Assembly: GCA_030673845.1 (NCBI GenBank) | Contig: JAUTCQ010000013.1 | Coordinates: forward strand, 40,001 to 104,000 | Source: Verrucomicrobiota bacterium JB022 | Lineage (GTDB): Bacteria; Verrucomicrobiota; Verrucomicrobiia; Opitutales; Oceanipulchritudinaceae | Direction of reading: 5' to 3' | Length of the DNA: 64,000 nt | Program-made: the position numbers and the translations under genes | Notes under the pieces: model-generated | Seen by the model: only the letters and a program-made list of their open reading frames with translations | Databases searched by the model: none | Told to the model about the DNA's origin: nothing | In this document: in pieces, positions 51,753 through 60,826 of the stretch | How positions within the stretch are numbered: position 1 is the stretch's first letter | Layout: every line of letters begins with the position of its first letter

Positions 51753-51834
51753 CTGTCGCTGCACCACGCCTTCCCCTCAGGATGACTGGAGAAATGACTT
51801 TTCATCCCGCCCTCGATCCGACACGTTTGGCAAG

Positions 51835-52677
51835 ATGTGCCCTTCTCTCTCCTCCGAGTCACAGCCTGCACCCATCATCATTGGCGACTACCCGGTAGTA
51901 CCCCGCCAGCGTTACACGCCAGAGAAACCGCATCCGCAGATTCATCAAGCCTGCCTGGACGTCAGAGGAGAAATCCTTGAGCTGTTGCGCTCCTTCCAAG
52001 CCTACGAACAGGAGTTGCTGAGCGTCCCGACGGAGCCCCAAGCGGATGCACCCCAACAGTTCGCCTGGAATAACGGCTTTTTGGCCTTTTTGGATGCGAT
52101 GGGCCTCTATGGTTTCCTTGCCCAGCAGAAGCCACGCAATTATTTGGAGATTGGGTCCGGCAATTCCACCCGTTTGGCCCATGCGGCTCGGCAAAAGCAC
52201 AGCCCACACACCCGAATTACCTCAATAGACCCGTTTCCCCGGGCGGAAATCGATGCCCTCTGTGATGAAGTGATTCGTGCGCCGCTAGAAGAAACCGACC
52301 TGAAGTGGATTGAGCGACTGGATGCGGGCGATATTCTGTTTTTCGACGGTTCACACCGCGTGTTCCAGAATTCCGACGTAGAGGTGTTTTTCCTGGAGGT
52401 GCTGCCGCGGCTGCGGCCCGGGGTCCTAGTGCAGGTCCATGATATTTTCTGGCCGATCGACTATCCTCAGGGGATCATGGACCGGTTTTACTCCGAGCAG
52501 TACATGTTGGGTATGCTCATCGCTTTTGCCCCGGAAAAGATCCGTATCCGGCTGCCCAACACGTTTATTTCCCTCAACGAAGCGCTCGAACCCCATTTCC
52601 CTCGCCTGCTCGGGGGCGGGAACGTCCCGCGCGAGCACTGGCACGGCTGCTCTTTCTGGTTTGAGTGGCTGGGATAA
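51835..52677 (+). CDS. SAM-dependent methyltransferase-like protein
   Basis: 280-residue protein. YLEIGSGNSTRLAHAARQ is the SAM-binding motif I, ITSIDPFPRAEID motif II and DILFFDGSHRVFQNSDVE an aspartate-rich catalytic/metal loop; VQVHDIFWPIDYP follows. These features match methyltransferases that act on sugars or secondary metabolites. Upstream of motif I there is a 90-residue helical N-terminal region. Base use is slightly less GC-rich than neighbours. No operon partner. Confidence 0.72.
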   Translation: MCPSLSSESQPAPIIIGDYPVVPRQRYTPEKPHPQIHQACLDVRGEILELLRSFQAYEQELLSVPTEPQADAPQQFAWNNGFLAFLDAMGLYGFLAQQKPRNYLEIGSGNSTRLAHAARQKHSPHTRITSIDPFPRAEIDALCDEVIRAPLEETDLKWIERLDAGDILFFDGSHRVFQNSDVEVFFLEVLPRLRPGVLVQVHDIFWPIDYPQGIMDRFYSEQYMLGMLIAFAPEKIRIRLPNTFISLNEALEPHFPRLLGGGNVPREHWHGCSFWFEWLG

Positions 52678-52746
52678 CTTAGCAAAAAGCCTCCCGCCGT
52701 GGCAACTGCGAGAGGCTCCTGAAAGCTAACGGCTTTCGTGCCCGGC

Positions 52747-53319
52747 CTACGCGCGCTTGCGGCGCAGGGCGATCAGGCCGAGGGCACCGAGACCCGCAAA
52801 GGCGGCCACCGTCGAGGGCTCGGGCACGGCCCCGACCTGGCTCCAGTTGGCTGGGTCAGTGACACCGAGGGAATTGGAGGCCTGGACCGAGCCGGTGCTG
52901 GTCAAGAGGTAATCGTAGCCTGCGTAGAGGGACCAGAATTGGACGGAATCTCCATCCGTGACCGTGTAGTTCGTAGAGTCAGCGCTGTAGCCATAAAAGT
53001 TCGAGCTGCTGACGTTACCGTCTGCATCGGTCTCAAAGGTATTCCCGGAAACGAAGGTACCGCCAAACGGGGTGTAAATCGTGGCGACATAGCCGCCATT
53101 GCCAATGTTGAACTCGATGCTCTGCAGGTCGGCCGGGGTCCAGATCTGGCTTTCCACCGAAGTACCTCCGTTGTCGAGCGCAATGGTAATCGTCACCGGC
53201 GTCTCGGCGTCAAAAGCGCCGAAAGCCTGGGAGAGCGTGTCTGAAAAGAGAAACGAAAACTCGAGCGCCTGAACGCTCGGGACGATGGCTAACGCCGCTA
53301 ATGAAAAGAGGTTACGCAT
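52747..53319 (-). CDS. PEP-CTERM-sorted exported protein
   Basis: 190-residue protein with a short signal peptide (about 1-19, VPSVQALEF) and a canonical tail: VPEPSTVAAFAGLGALGLIA then RRKRA. The middle is beta-rich, Asn/Ser/Thr/Gly-heavy and has a short DADGN loop. Unknown function, expected surface or matrix location after exosortase processing. ATG 53319 opens the signal peptide. Confidence 0.85.
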   Translation of the reverse strand: MRNLFSLAALAIVPSVQALEFSFLFSDTLSQAFGAFDAETPVTITIALDNGGTSVESQIWTPADLQSIEFNIGNGGYVATIYTPFGGTFVSGNTFETDADGNVSSSNFYGYSADSTNYTVTDGDSVQFWSLYAGYDYLLTSTGSVQASNSLGVTDPANWSQVGAVPEPSTVAAFAGLGALGLIALRRKRA

Positions 53320-53525
53320 GTTCACGACACGCGAATTATGTAAACCCAAGACCCTGGTCAACCTGATAAAACAACCTATCAACAAGCGGGCCAGTTTTGC
53401 GGCTGTGTAATAAGCAACCGCCATGAATCTTCCCTCCACGGGCCCATTTGCAGCCATTGAAAATCAGCGTAGTGCGTTCGTATGCCCTCACCTCCGCCCT
53501 TGCCTTGTGCGGGCGGATGGGCATG

Positions 53526-54302
53526 ATGCGGCGTTTCATGGACGCAGCCAGCATGATTCCGTTCCTCAAGCACCTCAGCGCCGAGAGCGCCAAGGTGATC
53601 AACCCGCTCTTCTTCAACCCCGACCTCCAAGTCGAGTGGAAGGAAGACAACACCCCGGTGACGTACGCCGACAAGAAGGCCGAAGAGGTCTTGCGCGAGC
53701 TCATCGGCAAGGAATTCCCCGACCACGGCATCGTGGGCGAGGAGTTCCCCAACGTAAACGAGGAGGCCGAATACACCTGGGTGCTCGACCCGATCGACGG
53801 CACGCGGTCCTTCGCCGCCGGCACCCCCCACTTCGGCACGCTCATCTGCCTGCGCAAGAACAAGCAACCCATCTGGGGCGTCATCCACATCTGCGCGCTC
53901 AACCGCCTCTACATCGGTAACAACGAGACGTGCTGGATGAACGACCGCCCGGTGAAGATGCGCGAAACGCCGGACCTCAAGAACTGCTTCCTGCTCACCA
54001 CCGACCCGAAGCGCCCCTACCTCCACCACAGCACCGAAGGCTGGAACAAGCTGCTCGCCTCCACCGACCAGTTCCGCAGCTGGGGCGACTGCTTTGGCTA
54101 CACCCTGCTTGCCAGCGGTGGCGCCGACATCATGTGCGACCCCAAGATGAGCCTGTGGGACATGGCCGCGCTCCTGCCCGTGATCCGTGGCGCCGGTGCC
54201 GCCGTCTCCAACTGGAACGGCAACGACCCGGTCGGCTCCGACAGCCTCATCGCGGCCCACCCCCGCCACCACGCGAAGATCATCGAGATCCTCAACCCGT
54301 AG
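53526..54302 (+). CDS. inositol-monophosphatase-family phosphatase (HisN-like)
   Basis: 258-residue Mg2+-dependent phosphatase. TPVTYADKKAEE, GEEFPN, WVLDPIDGTRSFAAGTPHFG and SLWDMAALLPVIRGAGA are the metal and phosphate sites of the IMPase superfamily. Members dephosphorylate inositol phosphate, histidinol phosphate or nucleotide-like substrates; the spacing fits the HisN-type of some bacteria. ATGs at 53517, 53523, 53526 and 53538 are possible; the choice is not certain. Confidence 0.85.
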   Translation: MRRFMDAASMIPFLKHLSAESAKVINPLFFNPDLQVEWKEDNTPVTYADKKAEEVLRELIGKEFPDHGIVGEEFPNVNEEAEYTWVLDPIDGTRSFAAGTPHFGTLICLRKNKQPIWGVIHICALNRLYIGNNETCWMNDRPVKMRETPDLKNCFLLTTDPKRPYLHHSTEGWNKLLASTDQFRSWGDCFGYTLLASGGADIMCDPKMSLWDMAALLPVIRGAGAAVSNWNGNDPVGSDSLIAAHPRHHAKIIEILNP

Positions 54303-54328
54303 GCTGGCGCACAACTCCTTTTGCACCA

Positions 54329-54359
54329 AGCGTGGACTGGCAACAGTCCACGCTTTTTT
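54329..54359 (+). terminator. strong intrinsic terminator
   Basis: AGCGTGGACT (54329-54338) pairs with AGTCCACGCT (54345-54354) with a 6-base loop, then a T run to 54359. Confidence 0.92.
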
Positions 54360-54472
54360 GTTTGTCGCGACGTAAGCAGAACCTCTTTTACAATTGGGGG
54401 TTATATCTCATAGGTCAGATTACTTAAAGGTTAACAGGCGGGAACCGCTTTAAAGGATAACCCAACATCCCC

Positions 54473-56170
54473 ATGACAATCGCCCGCAAACTTCTCGTCA
54501 TTCTGGCCGCCTCGACCCTCGGGCTGGCCCTCCTCCTCGCACTTGGGCATTACATTATCCGTGATAGTATCGACGAGGCCCGCCACTTGGTTCAAGGGAC
54601 CTACGCCCCCATCGTCGAGCGCGACCTGCCAAAGATGGCTGCCATGGAAGGTGCCATCACGCTGCTGCTCAATGCCGACCGCGACGCCTACCAGGCCGAA
54701 CTCGCCCAGCAAAAAGGCGCGCATACCAATCGCGAAGAAGCCCTCCAGAAATATATCGCCGAAGCCGACGAGAACATCGGGCAAGTCATTGAGCGGGTGA
54801 CGCTGGCAAGCGAAGAATTTACGCCCGAGATGGACGAAACGTTCGCCCGGGTCCAGAAGCAGCACATTGCCTGGAAGGCCGAGCTGACCGAGTCCCTCCA
54901 ACTGAGCGCGCAAATTCTGGCCGAGACCGATGCCGAAGCCGACGAGGCCCTCATCGAGCAGCGCCGCGCCCAGCAGGAGCATGTCGACAAAACCTTTAGC
55001 GCCATGCGCGCCAGTATCGACGAGCTGGTCGGCTTTTTCGAAGGCTACATCGCCACCGCCAATGAGCAACTGAAGGCGAAGAATGAAGCCGCCCTCGTAG
55101 CCCGCGCCACCAACGAAGCCCACGCCCACCAGATGCTGATCATTTTCTACGCCGTCGGCGGCGCCATCGTGCTCATCATCGCCCTGGCCCTGATCCAGAC
55201 TACGCGCAGCATCGTCAAGGCGCTCACCAGCTCCATCACGCACCTCAACGAAAGCAGTCAGTCGGTCAATTCCGCCTCCGAGCAGCTCAGCGCCGCCAGC
55301 AACACCATTGCCGACGAAGCCGCCGAGCAGGCCGCCGCGCTGGAAGAAACCCTCGCCTCGCTCGAAGAGCTCAACGCCACCACGCAGATGAACACCGAAC
55401 ACGTCTCGCAGACCAGCGACCGCGTGACGGATATCCGCCAAAAGGTGACGCACGGCAGCGAAGTCATGGCCCGCATGCTCGAAGCGATGCAGCAGATCAG
55501 CCACAACGCCAACCAGACGGCCACCGTGATGCGCACGATCGACGAAATCGCCTTTCAGACCAACCTCCTGGCGCTCAACGCTGCCGTGGAAGCCGCCCGG
55601 GCGGGCGAAGCAGGCCGGGGCTTCGCCGTCGTGGCCGAAGAAGTCCGCAACCTGGCCCAGCGCAGCGCCGAAGCCGCCCGCTCCAGCAGCGGCATGATCG
55701 AAGCCTCCCACCGCAGCGCCAAGACGGGCATGGAAACCAGCGAACGCCTCGACGCCTTCCTCCGCGAGCTCGGCGGCGAGATGGACCAGATCGTAAGACT
55801 TTCCAACGAAGTGGCCACCGCATCCCGCGAACAGGCCCACGGCATCCAGCAGATCAGCAGCGCCGCCTCGCAGATCGACCAGTCCGTCCAACGCGGTGCC
55901 GCCACCGCCGAAGAGACCGCCAGCGCCAGCACCGAGCTCTCCAGCCTCTCGCAGCAGATGCTCCTGGTCGTGGGCGAGCTGCAAAAGATGGTCCAACGCG
56001 ACGGCAAACGCCGCACTCGCGATGAAGACGGCGACGACCTGCCCTCCGCTTATGGGCACGAAGAGCCCAGCTTCTTTGTCGGCCGCAAACCCGGCCTCGA
56101 ACCCAAAAAAGCTTCAACTCCTAAATCCCAAACCGAACGCTCTCAGCAGGAACTGATTGAAACCTTCTAA
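54473..56170 (+). CDS. methyl-accepting chemotaxis protein
   Basis: 565-residue receptor. Membrane helix 1 (about 7-27), a periplasmic helical ligand domain (about 28-215, four-helix-bundle-like), helix 2 (about 220-242), a short HAMP-like region and the cytoplasmic signalling hairpin whose tip [20 protein letters not shown] contacts CheA/CheW. Length fits class members of about 36-40 heptads. The protein ends in QELIETF, only loosely like the NWETF pentapeptide that tethers CheR/CheB. The gene is 9 bp ahead of the first DUF2490 gene, so the operon may link a receptor to outer-membrane proteins. Confidence 0.92.
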   Translation: MTIARKLLVILAASTLGLALLLALGHYIIRDSIDEARHLVQGTYAPIVERDLPKMAAMEGAITLLLNADRDAYQAELAQQKGAHTNREEALQKYIAEADENIGQVIERVTLASEEFTPEMDETFARVQKQHIAWKAELTESLQLSAQILAETDAEADEALIEQRRAQQEHVDKTFSAMRASIDELVGFFEGYIATANEQLKAKNEAALVARATNEAHAHQMLIIFYAVGGAIVLIIALALIQTTRSIVKALTSSITHLNESSQSVNSASEQLSAASNTIADEAAEQAAALEETLASLEELNATTQMNTEHVSQTSDRVTDIRQKVTHGSEVMARMLEAMQQISHNANQTATVMRTIDEIAFQTNLLALNAAVEAARAGEAGRGFAVVAEEVRNLAQRSAEAARSSSGMIEASHRSAKTGMETSERLDAFLRELGGEMDQIVRLSNEVATASREQAHGIQQISSAASQIDQSVQRGAATAEETASASTELSSLSQQMLLVVGELQKMVQRDGKRRTRDEDGDDLPSAYGHEEPSFFVGRKPGLEPKKASTPKSQTERSQQELIETF

Positions 56171-56179
56171 GAGAGTAAC

Positions 56180-56836
56180 ATGCGCAAGACAGCATTGATC
56201 ATCGGCCTGGCCAGCATCGCCGCCCCCCAGCTTCGGGCGGAGGAGACGCAATACTGGGCCGCCTGGACCTTCCCGGAATGGCAAAGCGGCGGTTTTTCCA
56301 CCGCCACCGCCCTCGAACAATATCACTTCGACGACGGTGACTTCAGCTTCTTCTACATCGGCCAGAAGATCAATTACGCCCTCAACGAGACCTGGAGCAT
56401 CGGAGCCCACCCGGCCGTGGAAAACTGGCGGCGCGATGGGCGCTGGCAGCAGTATTACCGCCTCGAGCTGGAGGTGACGCCCACCTTCCAGCTGAGCGAC
56501 AAACTGAGCCTCTCCCTCCGCAACCGCTACGAACTGCGCCGAGAAGAGGGCGAGATGGGAGACTCGGCCGACCGCTACCGCCCGTTGGCCACCGTAACCT
56601 ACCAGGCTGCGTGGCTGCCCCGAATGACTTCTTACAGCGCATCTTACGAAATGTTTTACAGCTTCGACGCCGAACGGCCCATCGTCCACCGATATTCACC
56701 CATTCGCCTCACTTTTAAGCTTAATGAAAACATCTCCACAGCCGTATATTACCTTTATCAAAGCAAGCGTCAGGGCCTGAGCAACGAGTGGGATGGCACC
56801 CACGTCCTCGGCCTCTCCAGCAAATTGAAATTCTGA
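56180..56836 (+). CDS. DUF2490 outer-membrane beta-barrel protein, copy 1
   Basis: 218-residue protein with a signal peptide (about 1-20) and about ten amphipathic strands ending in a terminal Phe (LSSKLKF), as in outer-membrane barrels. TQYWAAW at the mature N-terminus, KLSLSLRNRYELRREEG and the YLYQ segment are shared with the next gene. DUF2490 proteins are of unknown function. It follows the chemoreceptor by 9 bp. Confidence 0.8.
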   Translation: MRKTALIIGLASIAAPQLRAEETQYWAAWTFPEWQSGGFSTATALEQYHFDDGDFSFFYIGQKINYALNETWSIGAHPAVENWRRDGRWQQYYRLELEVTPTFQLSDKLSLSLRNRYELRREEGEMGDSADRYRPLATVTYQAAWLPRMTSYSASYEMFYSFDAERPIVHRYSPIRLTFKLNENISTAVYYLYQSKRQGLSNEWDGTHVLGLSSKLKF

Positions 56837-56904
56837 CGCCCGACTTTTCACAGAAGAGAGCGAGATAGAGAGACAGAGTGAGATAGAGAAGAGCAACCAA
56901 TCAT

Positions 56905-56934
56905 AGCCCCGCCCACCCGGGCGGGGCTTCTTTA
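56905..56934 (+). terminator. intrinsic terminator between the DUF2490 genes
   Basis: AGCCCCGCCC (56905-56914) pairs with GGGCGGGGCT (56919-56928) around a 4-base loop, then TCTTTAT. The upstream stretch 56848-56893 is purine-rich low-complexity sequence. Confidence 0.85.
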
Positions 56935-57088
56935 TCCACCCATTACGTTGTCTCCCTCCCACCGCAGGCCCCATCCGGCACGACACTTGCGCCACGCTGC
57001 GCCGTTCCTTCTTCCCACTTCCTTCTTGCGCCTGCAGGGCGCACTTCGCGTTATACCTCGACCTTTTTGTCACAAACACGTTCCGAAC

Positions 57089-57757
57089 ATGTCTCGAATC
57101 AGCAACATCCTCACCCTCCTGGCCCTTCTGCTGGGCAGCGCCGCCTGCTTGAAGGCCGAACCGACCCAGTACTGGGCCGCCTGGGCCTTCGACGTCTGGG
57201 AAAGCGGTGACTTTTCCACCCAGACCAATCTGGAAAACCGCCACACCGATGGGCTGAAGCTCGACTACCTTCGCCTGACGCAAAAATTCGAGTACCAGCT
57301 CAACGACACCTGGGCCTTCGTCATCAGCCCCACCATCGAATCCCAGCGTCGCCCCGGCGACTGGCGCGAGACCTACCGCCTGGAATTCGAGCTCAACCCC
57401 ACCTTCAAGCTGACGGACCGCCTCTCCCTCAAGCTGCGCAACCGCTACGAAGCACGCCGCCGCGAAGGCTCCGGCAACGAAGCCTTCGACCGCTTCCGCC
57501 ACCGCACCATGCTGACCTACAAGGCCGCCTGGCTCCCCGGGATGACCTCCGTCAGCATCGCCAACGAGATCTACTACGACTTCAATGCCGAGCGCCTCAT
57601 GACCAATCGCTTTTACCCGGTCATGCTCGGCTTCAAGATCAACGATCACATCAAGGCCAGCACCTACTACATGTATCAGTCGGGCCGCACCGCCGTGCAG
57701 AGCGACGACTGGGCGGGCTTCCACGTCATCGGCGTCTCCAGCACCTTCTCGTTTTAA
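57089..57757 (+). CDS. DUF2490 outer-membrane beta-barrel protein, copy 2
   Basis: 222-residue paralogue of the preceding gene: signal peptide (about 1-24), mature start with TQYWAAWAFDVWESGDFST, matching strands (RLSLKLRNRYEARRREG, YYMYQSGRTAV) and terminal Phe (VSSTFSF). It has its own transcript, since a terminator lies between the copies and another follows it. Roughly half the residues agree by eye with copy 1, so the duplication is old. ATG 57089 gives a normal signal peptide. Confidence 0.8.
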   Translation: MSRISNILTLLALLLGSAACLKAEPTQYWAAWAFDVWESGDFSTQTNLENRHTDGLKLDYLRLTQKFEYQLNDTWAFVISPTIESQRRPGDWRETYRLEFELNPTFKLTDRLSLKLRNRYEARRREGSGNEAFDRFRHRTMLTYKAAWLPGMTSVSIANEIYYDFNAERLMTNRFYPVMLGFKINDHIKASTYYMYQSGRTAVQSDDWAGFHVIGVSSTFSF

Positions 57758-57783
57758 GACCCGAGAAAACCATCCCTTTGATG

Positions 57784-57813
57784 AAGCCCCGTTTTAACCA
57801 ACGGGGCTTTTTT
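57784..57813 (+). terminator. strong intrinsic terminator
   Basis: AAGCCCCGTT (57784-57793) pairs with AACGGGGCTT (57800-57809) around a 6-base loop and is followed by a T run. Confidence 0.9.
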
Positions 57814-57849
57814 GTGCGCGGTTCGCGAAGGCGATACGGGGGCACCCCA

Positions 57850-58464
57850 CTACCCCACCGATTGCGCGAGCAGCATGAGGCCGAGCTGCACGAGGCCCAC
57901 AATAAAGCCGATCACGCCGCCGAGCAGCTCGATCTGGCGAAACTCCTGCCCGGCCAAGCGGTGGATGACCGCCTCCAGCTGGCCCAAATCGAACGCCTCC
58001 ACCTTTTCGCGCACGAGACGCTGCACATCGAGGTGCTGCTCCGCCTCGTTGGCAAAGCGCGCCTTGATCGGCTCCGCTTGCCGCGTCATCTCCTCCAGCG
58101 CGATCTTGTGCACCTGCCCCAACATGCTGTCGTTGAGGAAGCTACCGACCAGCGGCATCTTTTTCAGGCGCGGGCCCATGCGCTCGTAGATCAACGTGTC
58201 GGCCGCCTGACGTAGGTAGGGGTTGAGGTCGATCTTCTGGATCTCGGCCTTCAAGGTGTGGGAGGTCAGCAGCTCGGTCGCCACGATTTCGCCCGTCTTG
58301 GAGGCGATCTCACGCTGGCGGCGCGGGATCAGGCCCTGGTAGCGAATGCCGAGCAGCCGCTTCTCCTCGCGCGGGCTGAAGAGCATATGGATAGCCAGCC
58401 GATTGGTCAGCCAGCCAATCAGGGCGGAGATAAACGGGAGCGTTGCCAGAATGATCCACTGCAT
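57850..58464 (-). CDS. DUF445-family membrane protein
   Basis: 204-residue protein: N-terminal helix (about 3-20, ATLPFISALIGWLTNRLAI), then IPRRQREIASKTGEIVATELL, a central helical region and a C-terminal membrane helix (about 180-200). The start IGWLTNRLAIHMLFSP is the conserved opening of DUF445 (YheB-like) proteins, here about half the usual family length. Function unknown. It starts 90 bp upstream of the divergent exonuclease gene. Confidence 0.83.
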   Translation of the reverse strand: MQWIILATLPFISALIGWLTNRLAIHMLFSPREEKRLLGIRYQGLIPRRQREIASKTGEIVATELLTSHTLKAEIQKIDLNPYLRQAADTLIYERMGPRLKKMPLVGSFLNDSMLGQVHKIALEEMTRQAEPIKARFANEAEQHLDVQRLVREKVEAFDLGQLEAVIHRLAGQEFRQIELLGGVIGFIVGLVQLGLMLLAQSVG

Positions 58465-58554
58465 GGGGTTATGCAATAAGGCGCGGGATGGGCCGTAATG
58501 CAAGTTTTGGGGCCATGCTTGGCGCAGGCGCGCAAACGTGTCACTGGTAAAACC

Positions 58555-59637
58555 ATGAGCGAGCGCGCACCCCTCGTGCAACCCACCGAGTCCGGCCCCT
58601 ACTGCGCGGCGGGCGATTTTTACATCGACCCATGGCGCCCCGTCGACCGGGCAGTGATCACCCACGCGCACAGTGACCACGCGCGCCGGGGTGCCCGCAT
58701 TTACCTGTGCGCCGAGGTGGGCCGCGAAATCCTGCGCGAACGCGTCGGCGGCAGCCAGTCCACGATCGAGACGCTGCCCTACGGCGGCTCGACCACGATC
58801 AACGGCGTCAAGGTGTCGCTGCACCCCGCCGGGCATATCCTCGGCAGCGCGCAGGTGCGGATCGAGCACCAAGGTGAGGTGTGGGTTGTCAGTGGAGACT
58901 ACAACCCGACGCACGCCAGCAACTCCTGCACCCCGTGGGAGCCCGTGCGCTGCCACACCTTCATCACCGAATCGACCTTCGGGCTGCCGATCTACCGCTG
59001 GCCGGAGCCCCAGGAAGTCTTTGGCGAGATCCACGCCTGGTGGCGGCGCAATCAGGAGCAGGGCCTCGCCAGCGTATTGCCCGCCTACCCGCTCGGCAAG
59101 AGCCAGCGCCTACTGGCCGGGCTCGACGCTTCCCTCGGGCCGATTGCCGTGCACGGGAGCGTAAAGACCTACCTGCCGATGTACGAGCGCGCCGGGGTGA
59201 AGCTCGCGCCAACCATGCCCTTGAGCGAGGAATCCGTGCCCGAGCTGAAGGGCCGGGGCCTGATCGTGACCTCCTCCGCCGCGCAGGAAGTGGGGCTGAT
59301 CCGCAAGCTCGGCGGCGTCAGTTGGGCCTTTGCCAGTGGCTGGATGATGACCCGCGCCGCCCGCCGCAATCGCGACTTCGACCGCGGCTTCGTGCTCAGC
59401 GACCACGCGGACTGGCCCGGCCTGCTCAAGGCCGTCGAAGCGACCGGGGCGGAGCGCATCGGTGTCACCCACGGCCAAGTCGACGCCTTCAGCCGCTACC
59501 TGCGCGAGCAGGGCAAAGACGCCTACGTTTTCCCCACCCGCTACGTCGGGGAAGCACAAGGCGAAGGCCTGCAGGAAGACACCCCCGCCGAAGCCGCCCG
59601 CCCTGAGTCGGTTGACACTCCCCGCGCCGAGGCCTAG
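58555..59637 (+). CDS. ligase-associated DNA exonuclease (metallo-beta-lactamase fold)
   Basis: 360-residue MBL-fold nuclease of the SNM1/CPSF group: THAHSDHARRG metal motif, HPAGHILGSAQVRIEH, VSGDYNPTHASNSC and late FVLSDHADWPGLL. This is the 'ligase-associated' exonuclease of bacterial DNA-repair operons that also encode an ATP-dependent DNA ligase, which is absent here. The C-terminal 35 residues (Pro/Glu/Ala-rich) are non-conserved. It is followed after 12 bp by the TPR gene. Confidence 0.84.
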   Translation: MSERAPLVQPTESGPYCAAGDFYIDPWRPVDRAVITHAHSDHARRGARIYLCAEVGREILRERVGGSQSTIETLPYGGSTTINGVKVSLHPAGHILGSAQVRIEHQGEVWVVSGDYNPTHASNSCTPWEPVRCHTFITESTFGLPIYRWPEPQEVFGEIHAWWRRNQEQGLASVLPAYPLGKSQRLLAGLDASLGPIAVHGSVKTYLPMYERAGVKLAPTMPLSEESVPELKGRGLIVTSSAAQEVGLIRKLGGVSWAFASGWMMTRAARRNRDFDRGFVLSDHADWPGLLKAVEATGAERIGVTHGQVDAFSRYLREQGKDAYVFPTRYVGEAQGEGLQEDTPAEAARPESVDTPRAEA

Positions 59638-59649
59638 ACCCCGTAAACG

Positions 59650-60396
59650 ATGTACGAGCTCCTTTACTTCCTCCAGCTTGCGCTGACGGTTTACGCCCTC
59701 TACCACGCCTTCCGGCATGGCGCACCCTGGTGGTGGTTCCTGCTCATCTTTTTCTTCCAGCCGCTGGGCGCGATCATCTACCTCGTGGTGGAAGTATTGC
59801 CGGGGATGCGCGCGCAAAACAACCAGGTGCGCATGGCCAGTGCGCATCGCTCCGAGCCGACCAAATCCGACGTAAAATCTCTGCGTCGACAGGCCGAGGA
59901 AACGCCTACGCCGCGCAATTACGCCCTGCTGGCCGATGCCCTCGCCCGCAACGGCGAGCCGGAAGAAGCCGTGCGCCTTTATCGCGAAGAGTGCCTGCAC
60001 GGCCACAACGCGACCGATGCCGAGCTGCTGGAAGGCCTCGTGCGGGCCCAACTGGCGGCCAAGGACGGCCCCGGTGCGCTCGATACGCTCGACCGCATCC
60101 CCGACCAAGGCATCTCCGCCGAAAAGCAGGAGCGCCAGCTGTTGCGAGGGCGCGCGCTGATGCTGGCCGAGCGGAATGAGGAGGCGCTCGCTCTGCTGGA
60201 GCAGCTCGTGACCGTCTACCCCGGCGAAGAGGCCCGCGTCTGCCTCGGCGAAACGCAGGCCAAGCTCGGCCAGAGCGAAAAAGCCCGGGAGACCTTTCAG
60301 GAAGTGATCCGCAACGTGCGCCGCCTCAAGGGCAACTGGCGCCAGCGGCAAGTGACCTTCCTCCGGCGCGCCCAGCGAGGGTTGAAGAGCCTGTAG
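59650..60396 (+). CDS. membrane-anchored TPR-repeat protein
   Basis: 248-residue protein with two membrane helices at the N-terminus (about 3-20 and 24-50; HGAPWWWFLLIFFFQPLGAI), resembling the PLDc_N-type anchor, followed by about four TPR-like helix pairs (ARNGEPEEAVRLYREECL, AERNEEALALLEQLV, LGQSEKARETFQEVI). It may scaffold protein complexes on the inner membrane. Just 12 bp downstream of the exonuclease. Confidence 0.75.
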   Translation: MYELLYFLQLALTVYALYHAFRHGAPWWWFLLIFFFQPLGAIIYLVVEVLPGMRAQNNQVRMASAHRSEPTKSDVKSLRRQAEETPTPRNYALLADALARNGEPEEAVRLYREECLHGHNATDAELLEGLVRAQLAAKDGPGALDTLDRIPDQGISAEKQERQLLRGRALMLAERNEEALALLEQLVTVYPGEEARVCLGETQAKLGQSEKARETFQEVIRNVRRLKGNWRQRQVTFLRRAQRGLKSL

Positions 60397-60458
60397 CGGC
60401 TTATTGAGTGGACAAAGACGGAGCCTTATTCACCACACGCGAGCTTTTATTTACACCA

Positions 60459-60685
60459 CAGTGGCACCCATCTGGGGTGCATTCTTGATCCTTAGAAATC
60501 CCGGAGTGTCGGTCCGCTACTGCGGACCTCAACCCCGCGCTGAGAGCTGGCAAGCCTTTGGCTTGCTGGATGATGCAGCATCCCGGAGGGATGCCAGCAA
60601 GATAGCCGGTGGTTGAGGACGCTTGGCGTCCGACACCACCGGATAGTTTCGAACCAGAGTTTGCACCCTGGAAGGGTGCCACTGC
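60459..60685. repeat. hairpin-array element B with terminal inverted repeats
   Basis: Lies in the 430-bp gap between TPR and glycosidase genes. Ends 60459-60481 and 60663-60685 are inverted copies of each other (19 of 23 positions). Inside are hairpins GGTCCGC/GCGGACC, GCAAGCC/GGCTTGC, GCATCCC/GGGATGC and GGACGC/GCGTCC, the last nested in GCCGGTGGT/ACCACCGG. The order GCATCCC-loop-GGGATGCCAGC-x-TAGCCGGTG repeats that of element A. The remaining sequence 60397-60458 and 60686-60826 shows nothing I can assign. Confidence 0.82.
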
Positions 60686-60826
60686 GAAAGGGCTCGCTCA
60701 AAAGGACACTAGCAGGTTTTCGGCGGGTAGATGAGGATAGCCGCCTAGCGCGTTAGGCTTGTGGCCGGTGCGGTTGGTTGCTAATATCCAGACTGTTAGC
60801 CCAACCACCCGTCGATCTCCCTTGCC

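Noticed and set aside
56848-56893. Purine-rich GAGATAGAGAGACAGAG-like tract as a functional repeat
   Set aside because: Low-complexity sequence without regular period; most likely neutral intergenic DNA.
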